This document shows positions 10,961 to 20,228 of a DNA stretch of 64,000 bases, piece by piece. The notes below the pieces were generated by a model. It was given only the letters and a program-made list of their open reading frames with translations. It did not search any database and was not told the DNA's origin. The translations under genes and the position numbers were made by a program. The first letter of the stretch is position 1. The number at the start of each line of letters is the position of its first letter. The DNA is taken from contig MU385772.1 in NCBI GenBank assembly GCA_022497155.1, positions 124,001-188,000 of the forward strand, given 5' to 3'. The stretch is from Whalleya microplaca. Its lineage: Eukaryota > Ascomycota > Sordariomycetes > Xylariales > Xylariaceae.

Positions 10961-11769
10961 TAATAGGGCCGGATAGCCAGTTAGCCAGTTAGGACCAGTC
11001 AGGATTAGTCAGCTTCCAGGGGCGTTTACACATGTGTATTCAGTTAGACCTTTCGCTGCTTAGACCTATTTTATGCCAAGCAAGCGATATGACTCACACG
11101 CCCTATGATCAATTCAATATGGCACCTTTTAACACACTTCAACCATCACCCTCTCATCCAGCTACTCGCAGTAGTCAGCTGGCTGATTTAAGCCTCATTA
11201 GTTCATTGCTACCCTAGAGGGTCTATCGATCGAGATAAAGATAGACGGGCCTCTAATCATTAAAACCTGTGGATACTATCCATTATGGTCTATTAGATTT
11301 CTATAGGTTAATGCAATCAAGAATGTTCTGCATCCCAAGCCTCACCTGAGAAACCATAACGTCCTTCAGACTTGGGACATCTTAAAAGTAAACGTTCCAG
11401 AACCATCGCGCACTAATCTAGAGCTAGGTCCGGTCTGCAAGGTCGAGGCGTGCAACTTCCAAGGGGCCAGGCGGCAACGCTAAGCATGCGGGTCGAACGA
11501 AGTACCAAAGGGCGTGAGAAGGCGAATTAGCCATAGCAAGTAAGCACATGTATGCCCAGCGAAGCACCAACTGTCGATTCTCCTGGGTCCCTACATATAA
11601 TATAATCTCTGCCCCTCCATCACTCCCAGTTCAGTAATTATATCGCCATGATTCGTAACCGAGTTGGCTGCTCAACGACCTAATATATCACAAACCAACT
11701 AATCAGAACTTTACCCAACATTCATACACCGTACGAGCTTTAGGAACTCGTGGAATCATCACCCCCACA

Positions 11770-12717
11770 ATGGCCTCCTCAGCTCTCCCTTTGAACGGCC
11801 ACCTCGTCAAAATCGGTACTCACTCTCTGGCCCTCTATACGCACGGTGAAGAACCCAGCAGCTCCAAAGAAGCCGTCGTACTATTTGTCTCGGGCGTGGC
11901 GAGTGATGCTCTCAACTGGCAAGCCGTCGTGCGGCTGCTCGCCCCGCTACGAAGCTATACTTACGACCGTTCCGGCTATCGCAACTCGGAATCGTCGCCG
12001 CTGGCTCCATCGGCGGAGAACATCGCTCTGGAGCTCTCCCTCCTGATCGAGAAGGCTCCCATCCCAAACCCGCTGATAATCGTGGGCCACTCCTGGGCCG
12101 GCGTGCTTATACACGAGCTCATCGCCCTCAAGGGAGCTGGCCAGATCGCTGGTCTAGTGCTTGTTGATGCCAACCACGAGACGGCGCCTCTGGTGATGGA
12201 CGTGAATGATCCGATCCTCTGGGCTGTTGCCGACGGTGTCGACCCATACTTTGCCTGGGGCGTCGAGGCGGAGCGCAAGCTGACGCAGGAAGAGTGGGAC
12301 GCCTTCAGGGCCGCGCAAACGACCGACAAGTACAAGCTGATTGCGCAGAAAGAGGACGAGCAATACGCTCCAAGTTTTGAAACGCTGCGCAAGAAGGAGT
12401 TGAACAAAAAGCAGCCCCTGCTTGGGGACAAACCCGTCTATGTGATTAGGGGTACGCGAAGTAGGGATTGGAATGGGTTGTACAAGGCGGGTGTCGAGAA
12501 AGGGAATGGAACCGAGGAAGAGAGGAGTTATGTCAGAGAGTTGATCAAGGCGGTTGATGAGAAGAATGGGCGTCTCCAGAAGGAATTTCTGAAAGTCTCC
12601 ACCAAGAGCGAGCTTGTCTCTGCAACCGAGAGCGGACACTTTGTCCAGATGACGCAGCCGGATGTTGTTGTCGGTGGAGTGAAATGGGTCCTAGAAAACT
12701 TGCCGACATCTTCGTAG
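11770..12717 (+). CDS. Alpha/beta hydrolase
   Basis: A single-exon gene of 315 residues with an ATG in a favourable context (CACAATGG). It has the alpha/beta-hydrolase landmarks in order: a DRSGY turn (about 66-70), the nucleophile elbow GHSWAG with Ser108, LVLVDANHE after the next strand, and SGHFVQMTQPD near 290 carrying the likely catalytic His. The acid residue is less clear. There is no signal peptide or membrane segment, so it is probably cytosolic. The substrate is unknown; related proteins hydrolyse esters, epoxides or halides. It stands alone between repeat-bearing stretches, and its nearest neighbours are the NRPS-like relic and a ketoreductase-type gene, which leaves open a link to secondary metabolism. 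Confidence 0.85.
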   Translation: MASSALPLNGHLVKIGTHSLALYTHGEEPSSSKEAVVLFVSGVASDALNWQAVVRLLAPLRSYTYDRSGYRNSESSPLAPSAENIALELSLLIEKAPIPNPLIIVGHSWAGVLIHELIALKGAGQIAGLVLVDANHETAPLVMDVNDPILWAVADGVDPYFAWGVEAERKLTQEEWDAFRAAQTTDKYKLIAQKEDEQYAPSFETLRKKELNKKQPLLGDKPVYVIRGTRSRDWNGLYKAGVEKGNGTEEERSYVRELIKAVDEKNGRLQKEFLKVSTKSELVSATESGHFVQMTQPDVVVGGVKWVLENLPTSS

Positions 12718-14469
12718 TTGCCGTCCATGTGCGTGCATAATCAAATTAACGCCTGCAACTCCAAATTTCACAAGTTCACAAGGCCAGAGAAACAGATCAT
12801 AGTGAGGAATGAGATGTTGAGCAACCGGCAGAGCAGGTCCCATTAATCAAGAGCCTGTTCGCACTTCAATCATATCGTCACTATCGTCATTATCACCATC
12901 GCTCGTCACCAAGGCACCAGGGCATGACCGGAGCTTTTAAAAATAGGCAATTTCGAGTGTTCTAAACTCTATCTATTGGAATAGGGGTGGCTGATAATCC
13001 AGGTGGCTGGTATACACCCCACATCCTGTGGCTATATATAGATAGTATAGGCTACGCCCCCAAGGACTCTAGTGACGATCTTTCCTTACTAATAACTACT
13101 ATGATACTCATAACCTGCGCCTTTTCCAATAAGATACATGTATGTGATGAGTGCAAAGATGAAGGATAACGAGTCGAGGTGAGTGATATTAAGTCTTGGA
13201 GCTAGAAATATAAGGTAGTGAGGCATCTTTAAGAAAGAAAAAGTTTGTTCAGACCCTTATATTTCTTTGGTCGTGGTACACTCTGGTACAACTGACCTCC
13301 GAAGTACCGTATACTATACGTAGTGGTTTTAACGACTACCCCTATCGTGCCAACATACTAACCACCGTGAGGTAAACCTGTCTCATACGGTATTACCTCA
13401 TTGGCGCCTAGAAGAGATATGACAGCGGCTATAATTCTGTCGTTAATAGCCCCAGACTTACAACACCACCAGAAACTTGTCGTAGGTAAACTTAAAGTAG
13501 GATGTATGTAGATTTGCGTCGTATCTATGCTAGGGAGACTTGACTGCTGCTACTAGTAGTAGAAGCAGACTGATGATATGACAAAGTTCAGAAAATTGAT
13601 GGTGGTTGCTCAAATTATTCCCGCACAATAAATTTAAATACAAGAGACTTTTGAAACCGCAAAGAAAAAAAAAAGATCGTAGATTTCAGTTTCCTTCTTA
13701 CATGAATTTGGATTGGTCTTAAGTTGTGAGACTCTAAAATACGATATTGCGCACTCTGTTCCATATCCAGAATTTTATTGTTTGGGGTTCTTCCCTGGCC
13801 TCACGTCTTCCTTAACAGACAAGTCTACGTGGCAACAATATAATAGTGCATACATTTTTCAGTTGAAATTATTTGAGAGCACTTATACCTATCTATTTTG
13901 GATAGATTTCTAGACTCGCCAAAGCTTATCTATAATATGGGCAGTCCTCGACAACTTTCTGATAAAGTTGAAACCTCGACTTTTCTTCATAACAATGGAC
14001 TCCTGTATCTAATTAGCAGTGAGTGTGAAATATGTTTCTACTGATCTGACACCAACTCACTTCAGATATCAGTGACATAATATCGATGTGCTACGTAAAG
14101 TGGACCAAGATAGAGGTAATTCATATTGCTCAGATGCCCAACGCTCGTTCTAAGCTTTGCCTTGCAGCGACTGACTTTGTATAGATAGAATGATTTCAGC
14201 CTGGCTCGGGTTTATCACTTTCTGAAATTAGAGATATTTGTTGCACACTGTTGCGTCAAACCTGGGCCGTCTAATATATCGTCGACTTCACCATCCACTG
14301 TCAACCATAATCTAGATCTCCTCTCTAAACTTTTGTCTAACTACCAAATGCCTACATGATTTTTCCTGTTTACTTAAAACAACATCCCTCATAAAGTAAC
14401 GCAATCTAATCAATCATTCCAGCTATGCTTCAAACCTCCTTACTAACAAACCCTACAACAGCTGCGGTA
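12718..14469. other. Intergenic stretch with repeat fragment
   Basis: Contains an R1 copy (12986-13125). A short piece near 13329-13353 resembles the terminal bases of R3 on the minus strand, too weakly to list separately. No coding region was supported. Confidence 0.45.
12986..13125 (+). repeat. Repeat family R1, copy 2
   Basis: Begins GTGGCTGATAATCCAGG and continues through CACCCCACA, a TATA element (GCTATATATAG), and GGACTCTAGTGACGATC. It ends with CTACTATGATACTCATAACC. The part after the TATA box also aligns with the minus-strand copy at 41345-41510, so the homology covers about 140 bases. Confidence 0.65.
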
Positions 14470-15522
14470 CTACTTGGTGCCCTCCAGCTCTCTTGCCTTC
14501 AACAACTGCCGAAACGTCTCCACAACCGTGTCCCTCAAGCTTCCATATTTCAATCCCAGCACCCTCTCGGCCTTCGACCCATCAATCGTATACGCATCCT
14601 CAACCTTTCCAGGGGTACCAACTGGCAGCTTCTCCCTCAATTCCGGGATCTCCTCCCTGGCGATATCAACCACAGTTTGATACCGAAACCCTTGGGCGAC
14701 GAGCAACCGCTGTCCCCTAGCCTCCGGCACCTCCAGGGCGCGCACGTGCGCGAACCCGAGCACCCTGGCATCCGCGAACCCGCCGAAATCAAACGGCGGG
14801 ACGGCGTCCGCGCCGAAAAGCGCATTGAACAGCGCGACGCTCTCGCTCAGCCCCTTAGTCGTAGTCAGCTCCCACGCGTACGGGCCGAACACCCAGGGGG
14901 GGCAGATGGTGGTCAGCGCGAACCCGAGCGCGGGCTCGCCGCCGCGCTCCTCCACCCACTTCCACATGGCGCGCTCGGCCAGGGCCTTGGAGGCGCAGTA
15001 CGCGACTACGCCGTTCGCGCCCTTCGCCTCGTCGTAGCTCATCTCGTTCCAGTCCTGCTCCGTGTACGCGTAGCCCGGGCGCAGGCCCTTGCCGATGTCG
15101 ACGACGCTCGCGAAGCTGCTGGTCGCAACGACGCCGCGCACTTTCCCCGCGCCGAAGCGCGCCGTGGCCTCGAGCACGGCCGTGGCGCCCTTGATGGCCG
15201 GCTGCAGGAGGTCGCGCTCGTTGTCCTCGGGCGCGAGCACGAACGGCGACGCCGCGTGCAGGATGCCGGTGATGGCGCCATCAGCGAACGCGGGGGCGTA
15301 GGCCTCCACGTCCGTGATGTCGCGCACCAGCACGCTGGAGAGCTGCGATGCGTAGCTCGGGAAGTGCGCGAGTGTGCTCTGGGCTGAGGCTTCGCTGCGT
15401 GCCGTTATGCGCACGCTATACCCCCTTTTCAGGGCCGCGAGCACGATGTTGCCGCCTACGAAGCCGCCGGCACCGGTGACGAGGAGCGTGCCCTTGGGCT
15501 GCGTTTGCTGGGATGATGCCAT
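14470..15522 (-). CDS. NAD(P)-dependent reductase, extended SDR family
   Basis: A single-exon gene of 350 residues. The N-terminal Rossmann motif TGAGGFVG lies at 16-23. The catalytic Tyr-x3-Lys is Y175-x3-K179 (AYCASK), with TSSF at 134-137 supplying the Ser. CPPWVFGPY near 220 is typical of the dihydroflavonol reductase/methylglyoxal reductase (Gre2-like) group, which reduces carbonyls or aldehydes with NADPH. There is no signal peptide, so it is probably cytosolic. Base composition is notably GC-rich (the middle is dominated by GCG/CGC codons), unlike the AT-richer flanks on both sides. It may serve general carbonyl detoxification or a biosynthetic route; the sequence does not decide. Confidence 0.9.
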   Translation of the reverse strand: MASSQQTQPKGTLLVTGAGGFVGGNIVLAALKRGYSVRITARSEASAQSTLAHFPSYASQLSSVLVRDITDVEAYAPAFADGAITGILHAASPFVLAPEDNERDLLQPAIKGATAVLEATARFGAGKVRGVVATSSFASVVDIGKGLRPGYAYTEQDWNEMSYDEAKGANGVVAYCASKALAERAMWKWVEERGGEPALGFALTTICPPWVFGPYAWELTTTKGLSESVALFNALFGADAVPPFDFGGFADARVLGFAHVRALEVPEARGQRLLVAQGFRYQTVVDIAREEIPELREKLPVGTPGKVEDAYTIDGSKAERVLGLKYGSLRDTVVETFRQLLKARELEGTK

Positions 15523-17115
15523 TACTGAGAAGCGTGCAGGGTAGTATTCAAGTGGGTGACGGATGGATATATTGTTTTAGAACTGTGGGTTGGTGGGTAC
15601 AGTTGGTAGGGTCAGTGATGTGAGCTCTGCGGGAATAAAGAAGCCTGATGGTTGCTGAGGAATGTGTTTCTGTGGGAGGAGATGCGCCTCTGCCGAAAAG
15701 GAAGCTTCGTAAAGCCTCTTATATATCCCACGTAGTTGTGGACTCGAGCTCTAGGCCCTGGATTCGACTAGGTATATTGTTCTCAACAGTCTGTGTAATA
15801 CCTAGCTTATGCACCCTCCTCGTACATGTAGGTCAAAACGGGTCCTTATTCAGCGTTACCGACTGTGTTACCGGGGATAAGATGATTATGCAGTTGCGAC
15901 AGTTGCGTACGTGATAGATGCTTGGCTGGTGTGTCTGGTGTCCTGGAGGGAGGAACTGTGCGTAGGCCCTCACCCCCTTTTATACACAGGTATGGAGAGG
16001 GAACTTGGATGATAGTGGCATGAGCCATATGTAAGCCACCAAAGATCATCCCCACCCTCGTGATTAGATCGTCGGATATGTGGCCAACCTGATAATTCAT
16101 TGTAGTCCAATGGAGCCTCCGGTCCCGTTCGTCTACCGGCGAGGCTCGTTCAGACCGGGAGGTCCTAAGCCGCGCAAATGGTTGGTGAGCTACCACATAG
16201 GAAAACATAGTCACATCGCCGTAGGTGATAATATGGTAACGACGATGGGGTTTAAGAGATATACATAGTCGTCCTATTCGGGTTGCTTCAACGCCGATAT
16301 AGGCCATCCGCAACTCCACAACTCCGAAACACTGTAGGCATCTAAATATAGTCATGCTATGAAATAAACGGCGCCAGGCATTTTGATAACGCCATAAACG
16401 GCCCTACTTGTTTCCACCGATGGTGTCGGGGAAGAAAGCGTTAAGTGGTTGGGGCCATCTGTGACGTTTCGGCGTTTCGGCGTTTAGCAGGATTGATGCA
16501 AATTCGTAGCTATCAGGGTATTTTGGCGGAGATATTATACTGGGTTAGCTAATGTACGTTAAAGCCACTACATATGTATATGCCTACAGTATTATTGGCC
16601 TTGTAAGTGCCTTAGTAAGGGATTAAGAAAATTTGACAAGCTAATGCTTACATCCGGGCAAGAGCTGATGAGGTATAGCGCCACCCTGGAGCCATAGGCT
16701 TATGTGCAATTACAGATACTTCACCTCGCTCCTATACTAAGGCTCAACTAGTTCAGTATACCATCATCCAGTAGTTTAGTAATTCTCCACACTAAATACA
16801 TACATTCAACACCTAGCAGACGTATCTAATTCGAACTATATATTCAAACATGGGCATTGCTTGAGATCGACTGTTCGAGCGCTGTCATCAAATCGAGCTG
16901 GTGTTTGAAATTCCTGATTACTACTAGTCGTTTCGAGTTTAGTTACACTCATTATATACCTTCATAAACTATTTCGACAATGTTGATTTGAGGGTCAAGG
17001 ACTTGTACAGTACAAGGCACGAATAGTAGCATTGTGTATATATAGAAGGCTATCCGCCACTCTAGATATCTGAACCTCAAGTCAATCAAGTCTCATTAAC
17101 ACTGTATTTCGACAC
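15523..17115. other. Intergenic stretch
   Basis: Includes the promoter of the minus-strand reductase (just right of 15522). The reading frames seen here have no recognisable product and no coding-like composition. A TATA-like element at 17035-17050 is listed separately. Confidence 0.45.
17035..17050 (+). promoter_or_regulatory. TATA-box-like element upstream of possible small gene
   Basis: The sequence GTATATATAGAAGG lies about 70 bases before the ATG at 17116. The intervening leader is CA-rich (TCAAGTCAATCAAGTCTC), as in many fungal 5' leaders. Confidence 0.35.
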
Positions 17116-17526
17116 ATGATTCCTGGTAATTTTAGCCGACAGCTATATCAGCCATATCAGCCAGACTATCCACGTCAGCCATCTTCTGACCTGCTTACGC
17201 CTTATGCTGGCTATCTTTACGTCCGTATGCTTCACTGGAGATAGTTCTCTGATATATGGGGTGTTACGGGCAACTTCAGTTGTAAATATCAACCAGTTAT
17301 CTCAGTTCACATACTAATAGCTCGGCTTTAATTGCCCCAAGTCAGTGGTGTAACTTGACTAACCTTAATTTCATTAGGTAAAGATACTGGACTACCATCA
17401 AAGTGCTATTACAACAGGAACCTATACGTGGAATCACTATCACCAGGGACGCCACCTCTCTTGGCCCATCCCACCCATCGAACCCTACCTAGGTATAATC
17501 TTCAAACCGACGCAGGGGTTACCTGA
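17116..17526 (+). CDS. Possible small two-exon gene of unknown function
   Basis: The ATG at 17116 opens a Gln/Pro/Tyr-rich exon (LYQPYQPDYPRQPSS). The exon can end at 17224 before donor GTATGC. A strong acceptor lies at 17371-17377 (TTTCATTAG) with TGACTAAC branch sequence in front. The join is in frame and gives 85 residues. Exon 2 happens to be open in a second frame as well, which would end at GAAGATTGA a few bases later, but that frame needs a poor donor. No domain, signal peptide or relative was recognised. Support comes only from the TATA-like element, leader, splice signals and composition, so chance is quite possible. Confidence 0.3.
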
Positions 17527-17634
17527 GGAAGATTGAGGAGAACAAAGCGATACTTACACGCCGCACTCCGACTGCCATGTCAACCCCATGACGCGCCACT
17601 CTCGGGGCGATCTTGGGACGTGAGGTGAAGGGAC

Positions 17635-17650
17635 CCTCGCTCGAGCGAGG
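17635..17650. repeat. Perfect 16-bp palindrome
   Basis: CCTCGCTCGAGCGAGG is its own reverse complement. It lies 140 bases before the poly(A) run at 17791. Confidence 0.8.
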
Positions 17651-17725
17651 CCGTAGTGCTGCTTAGGAAGAGTGCGAATAGTCGCCGAGTGATGTCACCT
17701 TACTTCACTCCGTCGTTGAAATTAT

Positions 17726-17751
17726 ACCGGCCATTTCTAGAAACGGCCGGT
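17726..17751. repeat. Near-perfect 26-bp palindrome
   Basis: The arms ACCGGCC and GGCCGGT enclose a TTTCTAGAAA centre; only one base pair of the 13 does not match. It could form a hairpin or bind a dimeric protein. Confidence 0.75.
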
Positions 17752-17790
17752 CCCCTCATGGCCATTACGGGATACACCGAGGACCGGAGG

Positions 17791-17814
17791 AAAAAAAAAA
17801 AAAAAAAAAAAAAA
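17791..17814 (+). repeat. Poly(A) run of 24
   Basis: An uninterrupted A24 follows GGACCGGAGG. It may be the tail of an old retroposed copy or a simple homopolymer. No flanking target duplication was found. Confidence 0.8.
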
Positions 17815-19740
17815 CACAACCGGCGATATTGAGTTTGTCAAATGGAATCGTTGCCATTAGTAAATCCCGTAGTATTGTGGCTTTTTATTGACTCTCCCCA
17901 AGGATGTCCGATAGGATGAAGAACTTCATGTAGGTAGACCAGTCAAGAGCCAATCATGGCTGCCCATGGAGTTTTAGTTGACCCTTACTTTATAGAGGGA
18001 GTTCAAAGAAGCGCCAAAGGTTATCGAGGCACTTATATAAATATGATCATACTAGTCATGATTTGTGCTCAGGACTTTGTTACCTACTGAAATGAGTCCG
18101 GCCTGTCATCTGTACTCTTACTAGAAAGTGCTTACAATAATCACTTCTGCTCGTTCTTAGGTTAGATAATAAAGACGAAGAAAAAGTAAGATCACATGCT
18201 GTTACTCGATCCTTGCCTTCCCCCCTCCCATGAGGAATCGATGGAACAATCTCTTGAATGATGTCTGCCGTGCTACCTGCCAGTGAAGGCGAACGGGGTT
18301 CCGTGATTCGTTCGGCGGTAGTTATAAACTCTATACTTAGCAAGGAATATGATTGGCATTAGATAAGCGTATTACCTATGTTCGTAGATCATTACGTATC
18401 TGACGATAACAACCACAATCTAATCAAGCCTCATACGCAAACTTATATATATCTTGTCACGTCCTATGAAAACCATATGCTATGAGCCATCGTAATTTGT
18501 ATCCATCAGTAACATCTCGTCCCGTCCTGTCCCGAAATACCAATATGTTTCCCGTACCAATAACCACGCTCCGTTCTGACTACTGCATATATGTTGAAAG
18601 ATATGTAGTCTAAGTGTATCTAGAGAGCCCTTAAGGCACGCGTTTAATTGTAATAAAACACAAGGATCATCTTCCCAACTTCATTTTCTGTGCTGTGATC
18701 CTGAATATAGAGGGAAAGCAGGGTGCCCGATTCTGTACCATATATCTGCAACCATCTATTCATATATTGTCATGGGGCTAGTATACCGTACCTGGCAGTC
18801 AGTGGCATATAAGATGGCTGGTTTTCTTTTCATTTAGTTAAGCAGCTTTAGCCAGTCAGTTACTACTCAATCGAAGCCTCTCCCCTTTGATCAAGAGGTA
18901 TCATATATGCTATCGAGGTTATCTTTACTCTATTGATACGTATTGGCTTCCTTTATATCTTATACACTAGTACCCTACCCCACGACAATATGTGGCTATC
19001 ATATACGTAGTACAGCAGCCCGTATTCGAGACTGATCTTTATATACCACGTCTATCCAGAGAACCATCTCCCCAGAAGCCTCAGATTTTCTGATGGATGG
19101 CAAGATCAATAGGTTTGCCCTGTTTTCTGTATCATGAACTCTACATAAGACTTACCCTAAGCCATACCTACCTCACAAGCATCACCAGTTAACTAGCTTT
19201 CGAGCCAATCTCAACTCCAGCAGCAACAGCTCACCCACCCGTTCACAAGCCCCGACTACAACCCAACACGGCCCCTATATGCATACGATCACACTTTACA
19301 AAGGCAGACACAAACACAAACTCGACATCCAAAGGGCAAATGATGAACTAAGTGATAAGTATTCAAAACATAAACTGCAAAAAAGTATTTCAATTAAGCA
19401 ATACAGAAACCCCCCTTGATCCCCATTGAAACGCCATGCCTGTCCTATTCGCTACCCCCCGCTATCCTATCCCATCCAATCCCATCCCATGCCTCCAATC
19501 CTCTTAAATAAATCCTCCTCTCTTCAGGATCGCCGGTTGAACCTAGCCTAGCCAATGATGCGAGCAGAAACGAATGATTTGTACAAAGAGGTATTGTACT
19601 GTACTGTACACACAACAAACAAGCACATAATGTCTAGGTGAGGTAAGTAGGTAGTCCATGAAGTAAGTAGATAGAGAGGCCTGAGTGGTGTAGGTAATGC
19701 TTCCGAATCCGAATCTGCAACGCGGGTGTTAACTCCGGGC

Positions 19741-19759
19741 TCTCTCTCTCTCTCTCTCT
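19741..19759. repeat. (TC)n microsatellite
   Basis: About nine TC units in the 3' flank of the minus-strand membrane-protein gene. A GTAT repeat follows near 19843-19870. Confidence 0.85.
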
Positions 19760-20228
19760 TTGTCTGGGGAGGGGCAGGGAAAGGAGTGAAAGAACTTACC
19801 AACCAACCAATCAACCAACGAGGAACGCCAGCCCACCGACCCATGTATGTATGTATGTATGTACGTATGTGTATACTTTCTTCGTACTCTCCTTGATACC
19901 AGATGACGACGACTGCGGCGGCGGTGGTACTCGTCTTCAGGTCCGAGGTATCAACTGGCTGCAGCCTAAGATACCTGCCTGTCAGCCATGCGTCTCTTGT
20001 CTGCCTGTCTGCCTGTCTCTGTAAGGCTGCCGTAGCAATCCATGTCCCAATAGCGCGAACACTATTACCCATCCCTCCTAGAGATATGCATGTATGTATG
20101 CATTGCATACACGCCGGTTTGGTTGTGGCAAGTGCTTACCTACCTTGAGTAGGGCGTGGAGAAACTTAAGCCGAGGAGGGCCCAGACCACCGGCGACGCG
20201 ATCTCTCTACGACGCAACCCCCACCCCC

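Larger units (their letters stand above)
10166..11769. other. Gene-poor stretch with repeat fragments
   Basis: Holds a copy of repeat R1 (10491-10590) and an AT-rich, TpA-rich tract (10690-10960), both listed separately. The last 150 bases include TA-rich promoter-like sequence (around 11595-11608) before the hydrolase gene. Confidence 0.5.
17527..20228. other. Long stretch without a supported gene
   Basis: Contains two palindromes and a poly(A) run (listed separately) and, at its right end, the 3' flank of the membrane-protein gene with TC and GTAT microsatellites. Frames between 18080 and 20108 look random. Confidence 0.45.

Noticed and set aside
14425..15387. 320-codon plus-strand frame rich in Arg and Ala
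   Set aside because: It is the antisense shadow of the GC-rich reductase gene, with no family signal of its own.
15846..16355. Minus-strand 169-codon frame
   Set aside because: Composition looks random, no promoter or splice signals, and no recognisable motif.
19548..20108. Minus-strand 186-codon frame
   Set aside because: Crosses TC and GTAT microsatellites and gives low-complexity peptide; no family resemblance.
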